From assembly GCF_003671765.1 (NCBI RefSeq), contig NZ_QPIB01000007.1, forward strand, positions 492,158 to 556,157: a stretch of DNA of 64,000 nt, given 5' to 3'. Made by a program: the position numbers and the translations under genes. The notes below the pieces were generated by a model. The model was not told where the DNA came from, made no database searches, and was given only the letters and a program-made list of their open reading frames with translations. The stretch comes from Xenophilus sp. E41. Its GTDB lineage: Bacteria; Pseudomonadota; Gammaproteobacteria; Burkholderiales; Burkholderiaceae_C. Position 1 is the stretch's first letter. Each line of letters begins with the position of its first letter. Positions 30,753-38,468 of this stretch are shown here, one piece after another.

Positions 30753-31030
30753 AGCGGGCGCTTGAACGAGGCCGGCTTGTTCTTCTCGAAGCCGAAGTGC
30801 CCGATCCAGGCGAAGGCGTAGCCGGCCACCAGGCCCGCCAGCAGCCACCACGGGTTGCCGGTGAGCACCAGCAGCGCCAGGCAGACCAGGCCGAGGCTTG
30901 ACCCCACGAAATGCAGCCGCCGGCAGGTGCGGTCGGCATGCTCGCTCAGGTAGAAGGGGTAGAACTCGGCGAAGCTCCTGAACTGCCGTGGATCGACGGC
31001 GGCGGGCGCGGTGGTCGTGGTGCTGGTCAT
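30689..31030 (-). CDS. Mpo1-like (DUF962) protein
   Basis: This 113-aa protein belongs to the DUF962/Mpo1 family. The yeast member is an iron-dependent dioxygenase that shortens 2-hydroxy fatty acids. The conserved histidines appear in SEHADRTCRRLHFVG and in WIGHFGFEKNKPASFKRP. Two or three hydrophobic spans in the middle suggest membrane insertion. Its 3' end overlaps the YihY-like gene tail to tail by 64 nt. A thioredoxin-like gene diverges upstream. Confidence 0.85.
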   Translation of the reverse strand: MTSTTTTAPAAVDPRQFRSFAEFYPFYLSEHADRTCRRLHFVGSSLGLVCLALLVLTGNPWWLLAGLVAGYAFAWIGHFGFEKNKPASFKRPLYSFMGDWAMYRDIWLGRIKL

Positions 31031-31166
31031 CGCGGTCTCCTGTGCGTCTCGGGGTGCCGGCGCAGAAATGGGCAGGCGCGCTGCCCGCCGGCGGGTGCTT
31101 GCCCATAATAGCGACGGGCTTTGGTCCCAGCCACCTCCATCACCCGAACCTTCAGGTCCCAGCGCC

Positions 31167-31568
31167 GTGTCGCAGCCTTCTTCGAACGCCATCCTTGCGA
31201 CGCCGTCCGCGGCCGCAGCGCCGTGGGTCGTGTGCCTGTGTGCCGAATGGTGCGGCACCTGCCGCGAGTACCGGCCGCTGTTCGAGGACATCGCGCGCGC
31301 CCATCCGGGCCTGCGCTTCGCCTGGGTCGACATCGAGGACCACGCCGACATCGCCGACGACTTCGACGTCGAGACCTTCCCGACGGTGCTGGTCGCCAGC
31401 GGTGCCGGGACGCATTTCCTCGGTCCGCTGCTGCCGCATGCCGAGACCTTGCGCCGCATGCTCGGCGCGCTGCCGGCCGCCCAGCCGGCCGATGCGGCCG
31501 TGGCCACGCTGATCGCCGCGCTGGAGCGCGCCCCCGCCGGCGCCTTCGACGTCGCGGCCGGCGACTGA
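31167..31568 (+). CDS. Thioredoxin-family protein
   Basis: This 133-aa protein has a thioredoxin fold with the redox pair in AEWCGTCREY (WCGTC, where classical thioredoxin has WCGPC) and the cis-proline turn in VETFPTVLV. There is no signal peptide, so it should act in the cytosol. The GTG at 31167 is preferred since upstream in-frame starts would add an unrelated basic stretch. It converges on an alpha/beta hydrolase gene 2 nt away. Confidence 0.85.
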   Translation: MSQPSSNAILATPSAAAAPWVVCLCAEWCGTCREYRPLFEDIARAHPGLRFAWVDIEDHADIADDFDVETFPTVLVASGAGTHFLGPLLPHAETLRRMLGALPAAQPADAAVATLIAALERAPAGAFDVAAGD

Positions 31569-31570
31569 CT

Positions 31571-32398
31571 TCAGCCCGCGGGCGCCTGCAGGAAGTCGCG
31601 CAGCGCGAAGAGCATCTCGTTCGGCGTTTCGGTCATCTGGTGGTGGCCCACCGGCAGCGAGGCGATCTGCACGGTCTTGCCCGTCGCGCGGGCCTTCTCG
31701 ACCAGGCCTTGGGCAGCGCGCGGCTGCGTCATCTGGTCCTGCGCGCCGAGCACGAAGAGCACCGGGCAGGTGACCTGCGCGATCGCCTGCTCGCCGTTGG
31801 CATAGCGGTCGCAGGCCAGGAAGCCGCGGTGGAACACGTTCACTTTCGGGTTGCTGCGCAGCACGCGCCGCCCCAGCGCCATGCTGGCGCCGTACACCCA
31901 GGTGCCCGGCCCCAGAGCCGAGGGCGGCGCGGCCAGCGTCGAGCGCGAGAACACGTTGACCATGCGCAGCGCGGCTTCCGGGTCGTTCTGCGATGCGTCG
32001 AGCAGCGCCTGCGACACCTTCATCGGAAAGGCCGTGCCCACCAGCACCAGGTGCGTGATGCGCTCGCGCAGCCGGCTCGCGGCTTCCAGCGCAATGAGCG
32101 ATCCCCAGCTGTGGCCGACCAGCGCGGCACGCTGCACGCCCGCGGCGTCGAGCAGCGCGCCGATGAAGTCGGCCGCCTCTTCGACCGATGCGGGCGCTTC
32201 GCCGCCGCTGCGGCAGTGGCCGGGCAGGTCGACCGCCAGCACGTTGAAGCCGTGGTTGGCGAGGTAGCGGCTCTGCAGGATCCACACGCTGTGGTCGTTG
32301 AGCACACCGTGGATGAAGACGACCGTGGGCCGGGCCGCATCGAAGGGCTTGCCGCCGGTGTAGCAGTAGGTGGGATGGCCGTGGACGGTGAGGATCAT
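31571..32398 (-). CDS. Alpha/beta-fold hydrolase
   Basis: This 275-aa protein has the alpha/beta hydrolase landmarks: oxyanion motif FIHGVLNDHS, nucleophile elbow GHSWGS, and a late acid/histidine pair region (LGAQDQMTQP and LPVGHHQMTE). It is probably an esterase, but the substrate is not known. Its start overlaps the metY stop codon by one base (TGATG), so it is translated directly after metY. Confidence 0.85.
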   Translation of the reverse strand: MILTVHGHPTYCYTGGKPFDAARPTVVFIHGVLNDHSVWILQSRYLANHGFNVLAVDLPGHCRSGGEAPASVEEAADFIGALLDAAGVQRAALVGHSWGSLIALEAASRLRERITHLVLVGTAFPMKVSQALLDASQNDPEAALRMVNVFSRSTLAAPPSALGPGTWVYGASMALGRRVLRSNPKVNVFHRGFLACDRYANGEQAIAQVTCPVLFVLGAQDQMTQPRAAQGLVEKARATGKTVQIASLPVGHHQMTETPNEMLFALRDFLQAPAG

Positions 32399-33708
32399 CA
32401 CGCCCCCGCTTTCTCTGCCGCCTTGAGCGCGCGCTTGAGGTCGTCGATCAGGTCGTCGGGATCTTCCAGCCCGATCGACAGGCGGATGGTCCCCTGGCCG
32501 ATGCCGGCGCCGGCCAGGGCCTCGTCGCTCATGCGGAAATGCGTGGTGCTCGCGGGATGGATCACCAGGCTGCGGCAATCGCCCACGTTCGCGAGGTGGC
32601 TGAAGAGCTTGAGCGCTTCGATGAAGGTCTTGCCCTGCGTGCGGTTGCCCTTGATGTCGAAGCTGAACACCGAGCCCGCGCCCTTGGCGCCGTGCCTGAG
32701 CAGGCTGTTCGCGAGCGCATGGCTCGGATGCGATTCGAGCAGCGGATGCCCCACGCGCGAGACGAAGGGGTGCGCGGCGAGGAACTGCACCACCTTCTCG
32801 GTGTTGGCGATGTGCCGTTCCATGCGCAGCGGCAGCGTCTCGATGCCCTGCAGGATCAGCCAGGCCGTGTGCGGGCTCATGGCGGCGCCGAAGTCGCGCA
32901 GCCCTTCGCGCCGCGCGCGCAGCAGGAAGGCGCCCACGGTGGACTCCTCGCTGAAGACCATGTTGTGGAAGCCGTCGTAGGCCTGCGTCAGCTCGGCGAA
33001 TTTGCCCGACGCTTCCCAGTCGAAGCTGCCGCCGTCGACCACCACGCCGCCGATCACGGTGCCGTGGCCCGACAGGAACTTGGTGGCCGAGTGGTAGACC
33101 AGGTCGGCCCCATGCTCGAAGGGCTTGATGAGGTAGGGCGAGGTCAGCGTCGAGTCGACCAGCAGCGGCACCCCGGCCTCGTGCGCGATGGCGCTCACGG
33201 TGGGGATGTCGAGCACGTCCAGGCCCGGGTTGCCCACCGTCTCGCCGAAGAACAGCTTGGTCTCGGGCCGCACGGCCGCGCGCCAGCCGTCGATGTCGCC
33301 GGGCTTGACGAAGGTGGTCTCGATGCCGAAGCGGCGCATCGTGTAGTGCAAAAGGTTCTGCGAGCCGCCGTACAGCGCCGTGCTGGCGACGATGTGCGAG
33401 CCCGCGCCCATCAGCGTCGCGACCGCCAGGTGCAGCGCCGCCTGGCCGCTGGCGGTGGCGATGGCGCCGATGCCGCCCTCGAGAGCGGCCATGCGCTGTT
33501 CGAACACGGCGTTCGTCGGGTTGCTGATCCGGCTGTAGACGTGACCCGCACGTTCCAGGTTGAACAGCGCCGCCGCGTGGTCGCTCGATTCGAAGACGAA
33601 GGAGGTCGTCAGGTGGATGGGCACCGCGCGTGCGCCGGTGGCCGGGTCGGGCGCGGCACCGGCGTGCAGCGCCAGGGTGTCGAAGCCGGGGTCGGAATAG
33701 CCGCTCAT
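32398..33708 (-). CDS. metY: O-acetylhomoserine sulfhydrylase / aminocarboxypropyltransferase
   Basis: This PLP enzyme makes homocysteine from O-acetylhomoserine and sulfide in methionine synthesis. The 436-aa protein has the family N-terminus FDTLALHAGAAPDPATGARA, SRISNPTNAVFE and the PLP-lysine region YHSATKFLSGHG. Its length and N-terminus favour MetY over the shorter MetB/MetZ group. No ribosome-binding site precedes its ATG; instead a 19-codon reading frame with a good site ends on it (ATGA overlap), which suggests coupled translation. Confidence 0.9.
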   Translation of the reverse strand: MSGYSDPGFDTLALHAGAAPDPATGARAVPIHLTTSFVFESSDHAAALFNLERAGHVYSRISNPTNAVFEQRMAALEGGIGAIATASGQAALHLAVATLMGAGSHIVASTALYGGSQNLLHYTMRRFGIETTFVKPGDIDGWRAAVRPETKLFFGETVGNPGLDVLDIPTVSAIAHEAGVPLLVDSTLTSPYLIKPFEHGADLVYHSATKFLSGHGTVIGGVVVDGGSFDWEASGKFAELTQAYDGFHNMVFSEESTVGAFLLRARREGLRDFGAAMSPHTAWLILQGIETLPLRMERHIANTEKVVQFLAAHPFVSRVGHPLLESHPSHALANSLLRHGAKGAGSVFSFDIKGNRTQGKTFIEALKLFSHLANVGDCRSLVIHPASTTHFRMSDEALAGAGIGQGTIRLSIGLEDPDDLIDDLKRALKAAEKAGA

Positions 33709-33764
33709 GGTTCAGTGGGTTCGGAGTGGATGGAAGGGAGCCGCGCGCGATTCGGGGAGGTCAC
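33705..33764 (-). CDS. Possible 19-codon leader ORF translationally coupled to metY
   Basis: A GTG at 33764 is preceded by AAGGAG (33771-33776 on the minus strand) with a 6-nt spacer. It opens a frame reading MTSPNRARLPSIHSEPTEP, whose TGA (33705-33707) overlaps the metY ATG. metY has no ribosome-binding site of its own. The peptide has no Met or Cys run, so attenuation is unlikely. Coupling of translation initiation is the simpler role. Confidence 0.45.
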   Translation of the reverse strand: MTSPNRARLPSIHSEPTEP

Positions 33765-33821
33765 TGCTGTCTCCTTGGTAACGCCCGGTCACGTTGCGGC
33801 GTGCGCATTGCGGGCAGGGCC

Positions 33822-33852
33822 TTGTCAATCGCCGGCGATTGTGGGCTATATT
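33822..33852 (+). promoter_or_regulatory. Putative promoter for the CBS-domain gene
   Basis: TTGTCA (33822-33827) and TATATT (33847-33852) are 19 nt apart, upstream of the CBS-domain start at 33913. The first box overlaps a TTGACA on the minus strand (33823-33828) that could serve metY. This looks like a compact divergent promoter region. Confidence 0.35.
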
Positions 33853-33912
33853 CAAATCGCCCCGCTTCCACGGGCCCCGAAGCGCCATCCTGAGAGTACG
33901 AGGAGCATCCCG

Positions 33913-34365
33913 ATGAAAGTCAGCGACATCCTGCGCGTGAAAGGCAACACCCTGCACACGATCACGCCCGACCAGCCGCTGGCCGAGGCCGTGGCCGTGA
34001 TGGCCGACAAGGACATCGGCTCGCTGGTCGTGATGGACCAGGGCGAACTGGTGGGCATGCTCACCTTCCGGGAAGTGATCCTCGCCATCCAGGCCAACGG
34101 CGGCAGCGTCGGCAACTCGGTGGTGCGCAAGGCGATCGACACGCATCCCGTCACCTGCACCATGGACACCGACCTCGACGACGTGCGTCGCCTGATGCTC
34201 GAGCGCCATGCGCGCTACATGCCGGTGATGGACAAGCGCATGCTCATGGGCGTGATCAGCTTCTACGACGTGGCCAAGGCCGTCGTCGACAGCCAGAATT
34301 TCGAGAACAAGATGCTCAAGGCCTATATCCGCGACTGGCCCGCCGAGGAAGAGCCGGGGCGCTGA
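33913..34365 (+). CDS. Tandem CBS-domain protein
   Basis: This 150-aa protein consists of two CBS domains in tandem, with the paired patterns DIGSLVVMDQGELVGMLTFREVI and HARYMPVMDKRMLMGVISFYDVAK. Such modules usually bind adenosine nucleotides. There is no attached enzyme or transporter domain, so the regulated target is not known. AGGAG at 33901-33905 gives the start. A bidirectional terminator follows the gene. Confidence 0.92.
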   Translation: MKVSDILRVKGNTLHTITPDQPLAEAVAVMADKDIGSLVVMDQGELVGMLTFREVILAIQANGGSVGNSVVRKAIDTHPVTCTMDTDLDDVRRLMLERHARYMPVMDKRMLMGVISFYDVAKAVVDSQNFENKMLKAYIRDWPAEEEPGR

Positions 34366-34394
34366 GCCGGCGGCCGAGCTGATCGATCCCCAAC

Positions 34395-34424
34395 AAAAAA
34401 AGCGCAGCCCCGGCTGCGCTTTTT
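34395..34424. terminator. Bidirectional rho-independent terminator
   Basis: AGCGCAGCC (34401-34409) pairs with GGCTGCGCT (34412-34420). The stem is flanked by an A-run on the left (34395-34400) and a T-run on the right, so it can end transcription from the CBS gene and from phaZ arriving on the other strand. Confidence 0.92.
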
Positions 34425-34444
34425 CGTTGGTCGCGCGTGTTCGT

Positions 34445-35671
34445 TCAGTGCAGCTCAGCGGCCGCGTGGATCGTCTCGCGCACGCGCGGGTAGATCTGCG
34501 CGTTCCACTTGCTCCCGCTGAAGACGCCGTAGTGGCCCACGCCGGCCTGCAGGTGGTGCGCCTTGAGGTAGGGGCGGATGCTCCCGCACAGGTCCTGCGC
34601 GGCCACGGTCTGGCCGACCGAGCAGATGTCGTCGCGCTCGCCCTCGACAGTGAGCAGCGCGGTGCGGCGGATCGCGGCGGGGTTCACGGTGCGGCCGGCC
34701 ACGGTGAGCTCGCCGCGGGGCAGGTCGTAGGTCTGGAACACGCGCTCCACCGTCTCCAGGTAGAACTCGGCCGGCAGGTCGTTCACCGCCAGGTACTCGT
34801 CGTAGAAGGTCTTGATCGTCGCGGCCTGCTCGACCTCGCCTTCGACCAGGTGCTGGTAGAGCTTGCGGAACTGCTCCTTGTGCCGTTCCATGTTCATGCT
34901 CATGAAGGCCGTGAGCTGCAGGAAGCCCGGGTACACCCGCCGCATGAAGCCTGCGTGCGGCCAGGGCACGCGGCTGATGAGGTTGCGCTCGAACCAGCCG
35001 ATGGGCCGGTCGGTGGCCAGTCGGTTGACCTGGGTGGGGTTGATGCGGCAATCGACCGGGCCGGCCATCAGCGTCAGGCTGCGCGGCGCGGCGGGGTCGT
35101 CGTCCTCGGCCATCAGCGCGGTGGCCGCCAGTGCCGCCACGCAGGGCTGGCACACCGCCACCATGTGCACGCCGGGCCCGATGGCGCGCAAAAACTCGAT
35201 CACCTGCAGGGTGTACTCGTCCAGCCCGAAGCGGCCGCTGCCCAGCGGCACGTCGCGCGCGTTGTGCCAGTCGGTGATGTAGACGTCGTGGTCGCGCAGC
35301 AGCGTGCGCACCGTCTCGCGCAGCAGCGTCGCGAAGTGGCCCGACAGCGGGGCGGCCAGCAGCACGGGCGGGTGCGGTGCCGTGCCGGCCGGCAGCGCCT
35401 TGCGGAAATGCAGCAGCGTGCCGAAGGGTGCCACCAGCGCGGCCTCCTCGGTCACCGCCACCGGCTGGCCGTCGACCAGCACCTCGGTGATCCCGTAGTC
35501 GGGCCGCGCGTGCGTCAGGCGCATGCGCGAGAACACCTCCAGCGCCGAGGCCGTGCGACGCCGCGCACTTCGGTCGTCGCCGGGCGACCAGAGCGCCGCG
35601 CCGGCGAACTGCGACATCAGCCGCCATGGCGACAGGAAGTCGGCCTGGGTTTGGTACGCCTGGTACAGCAT
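34445..35671 (-). CDS. phaZ: Intracellular poly(3-hydroxybutyrate) depolymerase
   Basis: PhaZ mobilises stored polyhydroxyalkanoate granules in the cytosol. The 408-aa protein has the nucleophile elbow VAVCQPCVAAL with cysteine in place of the lipase serine, as in the Ralstonia-type intracellular depolymerases. It also has ERDDICSVGQT and the late histidine in VGHYGVFSG. The start ATG at 35671 (MLYQAYQTQADF) matches the family N-terminus; upstream frames add unrelated sequence. It implies PHB storage in this organism. Confidence 0.92.
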   Translation of the reverse strand: MLYQAYQTQADFLSPWRLMSQFAGAALWSPGDDRSARRRTASALEVFSRMRLTHARPDYGITEVLVDGQPVAVTEEAALVAPFGTLLHFRKALPAGTAPHPPVLLAAPLSGHFATLLRETVRTLLRDHDVYITDWHNARDVPLGSGRFGLDEYTLQVIEFLRAIGPGVHMVAVCQPCVAALAATALMAEDDDPAAPRSLTLMAGPVDCRINPTQVNRLATDRPIGWFERNLISRVPWPHAGFMRRVYPGFLQLTAFMSMNMERHKEQFRKLYQHLVEGEVEQAATIKTFYDEYLAVNDLPAEFYLETVERVFQTYDLPRGELTVAGRTVNPAAIRRTALLTVEGERDDICSVGQTVAAQDLCGSIRPYLKAHHLQAGVGHYGVFSGSKWNAQIYPRVRETIHAAAELH

Positions 35672-35825
35672 GGCCGGGTGGCAGGCAAGTTGCGGGCCAA
35701 GTCGCTGCACGCCGGTGCAAGCGGCGGTCGCACCGTTCTGGCACAGGCTTTGCACGCGGTGTGCTGCCGCCGCGGCGCGCACGCGCGCCATCCCCCTGTT
35801 GGACCCCGGAGCGAGGAGCATTCCC

Positions 35826-36482
35826 ATGGCCAAGGCCGTTCTCACCATCAGCAGCAAGAACTACGGTGCCTGGGCCCTGCGCGGCTGGCTGATGTGCAAG
35901 TTCGCGGGGCTGGACTTCACGGAAATGGTCATCCCGCCCGACGACCCGGCCATGAAGGCCGAGATGCTGCTGCTGTCGTCGTCGATGCTGGTGCCGGCGC
36001 TGGAGCACGAGGGCATCGAGGTCTGGGACACGCTGGCCATCGGCGAATACCTGAACGAGATCAAGCCCAAGGCCGGCCTGCTGCCCGCCGACCGCAAGGC
36101 GCGCGCGCACTGCCGCGCCGTCTGCGGCGAGATGCACTCGGGCTTCGCGTCGATGCGCGGCGCACTGCCGATGAACATCAAGGCGCGTTTCAAGGGCTTC
36201 AAGGTGTGGTCGCGCGCGCAGGCCGACATCGACCGCGTCGTCGCCATCTGGCGCGAGTGCCTGGGCACCTACGGCGGGCCCTTCCTCTTCGGCAAGCAGC
36301 CGGGCCTGGCCGATGCGATGTACGCGCCGGTCGTCACCCGCTTCCTGAGCTACGACGTGGCGCTCGATTCGCTGTGCGCCGCGTACTGCAAGCGGGTCAT
36401 GGAACTGCCCGCGATGCAGGAGTGGGTGCAGGCCGCCCTGAAGGAGCCCGACGAGATCGACGAACTCGACGCCGAGTTCTGA
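35826..36482 (+). CDS. Glutathione S-transferase family protein
   Basis: This 218-aa protein has a thioredoxin-fold N-terminal half. It shows SSKNYGAWALRGWL, where catalytic Ser or Cys residues are found in this family, and VPALEHEGIEVWDTLAIGEYL with the glutathione gamma-glutamyl site. An all-helical C-terminal half with GKQPGLADAMYAPVVTRF follows. It resembles YfcF/YghU-like GSTs more than detoxifying classes. AGGAG precedes the ATG. A dispersed short repeat starts at its stop codon. Confidence 0.88.
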   Translation: MAKAVLTISSKNYGAWALRGWLMCKFAGLDFTEMVIPPDDPAMKAEMLLLSSSMLVPALEHEGIEVWDTLAIGEYLNEIKPKAGLLPADRKARAHCRAVCGEMHSGFASMRGALPMNIKARFKGFKVWSRAQADIDRVVAIWRECLGTYGGPFLFGKQPGLADAMYAPVVTRFLSYDVALDSLCAAYCKRVMELPAMQEWVQAALKEPDEIDELDAEF

Positions 36483-36546
36483 TTGCTATCGAAAAGATAG
36501 CTGCCCGCGCAGTTGCAGCGGGCGCCGCGGGCTGATTTTTTTCAGG
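36482..36546 (+). repeat. Dispersed short repeat, intergenic copy after the GST gene
   Basis: It begins TTGCTATCGAAAAGATAGC and runs through GCCCGCGC, an AT-poor loop, and GCGGGCGCCGCGGGC to a TTTTTTTTC tract. The 5' part (GCTATCGAAAAGATAGC) is itself a near-perfect stem with a short loop. This is one of the clearest copies, and the T-tract means it may also act as a terminator. Confidence 0.8.
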
Positions 36547-36719
36547 CCCACGATCGTGCAGGCGGGGTCCGTCCCGCCGTGCCGCCGGCCCACGGCCGCG
36601 CCGGCGCGCGCAGCGCCTGGCCGCTTTACCGGCCGTTAACGGTTGCTACTACATGCCGCTACGATTCGCGGCTCTACTCGCACCACTTCTGTGCTTGCCG
36701 CCAGGCGCCGCGCCGTCCC

Positions 36720-38360
36720 ATGGACCATCCCGATCCCGTCACCCCACCCCCCCACGCACCGAATGCGCCGCCGATGCGGCCCCCGTCCCGCCGCCGCCGC
36801 TGGATCGGTGCGCTGGTCGCGGTGCTGGTGCTCGGCGCGCTGGTCGGCGGCAGCTACTACCTGATCAAGCGGCCGGCGGCCGATGCCCGCGGTGGCTTCG
36901 CCGGCGGCCCGCGCGGTCCCGGCGGCCCGGGGGGGCCAGGCGGGCCGGGCGGCCCCGGCGGCGGTGCCGGCCTCGTCACCGTCGGCCATGCGGCCGTCAC
37001 CCAGGCCGAGCTGCCGATCACCATCGACGCACTCGGCACCGTGACGCCGCTGGCCACCATCACGCTCAAGCCCCAGGTCGGCGGCGTGCTGACCGAGGTG
37101 CTCTTCACCGAGGGGCAGACGGTGAAGAAGGGCCAGCTGCTCGCCCGCATCGACCCGCGCCCCTACGAACAGGCGCTGGAGCAGGCCCGCGGCACCCGCA
37201 TGCGCGACGAGGCGCAGCTCGAGGCGGCGCGCGTCACCTTGGGCCGCTACCGCACGCTGCTCGGCCAGGACTCGATCGCCCGCCAGGACGTGGACACGCA
37301 GGCCGCGCTGGTCAAGCAGCTCGAGGGCACGGTCGTCAGCGACAAGGCCTCCGAGGCGGCCGCCCGGGTGAACCTCGAGTTCACCCGCATCACCGCGCCG
37401 GTCACGGGCCGCATCGGCCTGCGCGCCGTCGACCCGGGCAACACCGTGGCGGCTGGTTCGACCACGGGAATCGCCGTGATCACGCAGATGAATCCCATCG
37501 ACGTGCAGTTCGCCGTGCCGCAGGACCGCGTGCCCGAGATCCAGGCCGAGGCCGCGGCCGGGCGCAAGCTGGCCGTGGTCGCGCTGGACCGCACCCGCAG
37601 CGACCGGCTCGACAGCGGCAGCTTCTCGACCCTGGACAACGTGGTCGACACCACCACCGGCACCGTCAAGGCCAAGGCCCGCTTCGACAACGTCGAGGCC
37701 AAGCTCTTCCCCAGCCAGTTCGTCAACGTGCGGCTCACGCTGCGCACCATCAGCGCGCTGGTGGTGCCGGTGACGGCCGTGCGCACCGGCCCCAACGGGC
37801 CCTACGTCTACGTGATCGGCGAGGACCGCATGGTGTCGATGCGCAACGTCAAGCGCGGCGAATCGACCGTCGACGTGACCGCCATCACCGAGGGCCTGAA
37901 GGCCGGCGAGCTGGTCGTGACCGAAGGCGGCGACCGCCTGAGCGAAGGCTCGCGCGTGCAGCTGCAGGGCGAGCGCCCTGCGGCCGGCCCGCGCCAGGGC
38001 AACGGCCAGGGCCGCCGGCGTGGCCAGCAGGGGGCGGGCGGCCCGGGGCCCGGTGGCCCGGGCGCCGCGCCCGCGCCGCAGGGCACGGCGTCGGCGCCCG
38101 TGGTGGGCGCGCCCGGCCCGGCGCCGGTGGGCGAGGGCACGGCCGCCACCACCGCGCCGTCGGGTGCGCATGTGGCGCCGGGCGCGGCCGGCCTGCCGAC
38201 AGCCGAGCAGCGCCAGCGCATGTTGGAGTCCGTCAAGGACGACCCGGAGCAGCTCGCGCGGCGCAAGCAGTTCCTGGAGCAGCTCGACAAGGGCGACCCG
38301 GCCGCCATCGAACGCTGGCAGCGCATGCAGCAGCGCCGGCGCGACGGCGCGGGCGGCTGA
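36720..38360 (+). CDS. mdtA: RND efflux periplasmic adaptor subunit (MdtA-like)
   Basis: MdtA-type adaptors join the RND pump to the outer-membrane channel. The 546-aa protein has one N-terminal membrane anchor (about 28-47), then a Gly/Pro linker of repeated GGP units (about 62-80). The lipoyl/hairpin/barrel core follows, with GTVTPLATITLKPQVGGVL, ARIDPRPYEQAL and ITAPVTGRIGLR. The last 120 residues form a Gly/Pro/Ala tail ending in a charged helix, making it about 130 residues longer than E. coli MdtA. The GTG-free start ATG 36720 is the only one that puts the anchor near the N-terminus. mdtB follows after 108 nt. Confidence 0.9.
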   Translation: MDHPDPVTPPPHAPNAPPMRPPSRRRRWIGALVAVLVLGALVGGSYYLIKRPAADARGGFAGGPRGPGGPGGPGGPGGPGGGAGLVTVGHAAVTQAELPITIDALGTVTPLATITLKPQVGGVLTEVLFTEGQTVKKGQLLARIDPRPYEQALEQARGTRMRDEAQLEAARVTLGRYRTLLGQDSIARQDVDTQAALVKQLEGTVVSDKASEAAARVNLEFTRITAPVTGRIGLRAVDPGNTVAAGSTTGIAVITQMNPIDVQFAVPQDRVPEIQAEAAAGRKLAVVALDRTRSDRLDSGSFSTLDNVVDTTTGTVKAKARFDNVEAKLFPSQFVNVRLTLRTISALVVPVTAVRTGPNGPYVYVIGEDRMVSMRNVKRGESTVDVTAITEGLKAGELVVTEGGDRLSEGSRVQLQGERPAAGPRQGNGQGRRRGQQGAGGPGPGGPGAAPAPQGTASAPVVGAPGPAPVGEGTAATTAPSGAHVAPGAAGLPTAEQRQRMLESVKDDPEQLARRKQFLEQLDKGDPAAIERWQRMQQRRRDGAGG

Positions 38361-38374
38361 TCGCACCATGGCGT

Positions 38375-38433
38375 TCTGCTACGAAATCGATAGCCGCTTG
38401 CGCCCGGTGCGCGGGCGCTGCGGGCCGATTCGG
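38375..38433 (+). repeat. Dispersed short repeat between mdtA and mdtB
   Basis: The copy reads CTGCTACGAAATCGATAGCC, GCTTGCGCCC, GCGCGGGCGCTGCGGGCCGA and then TTCGG. It follows the mdtA stop codon by 14 nt. Block order is identical to the copy at 6813. Confidence 0.78.
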
Positions 38434-38468
38434 CTCGACGCCCTGCACCGCGCGGATGGCCACGCACG

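Noticed and set aside
33709..33912. Possible SAM-type riboswitch before metY
   Set aside because: The leader between a plausible promoter and the leader ORF is too short, and no conserved SAM-II or SAM-I core could be built by eye.
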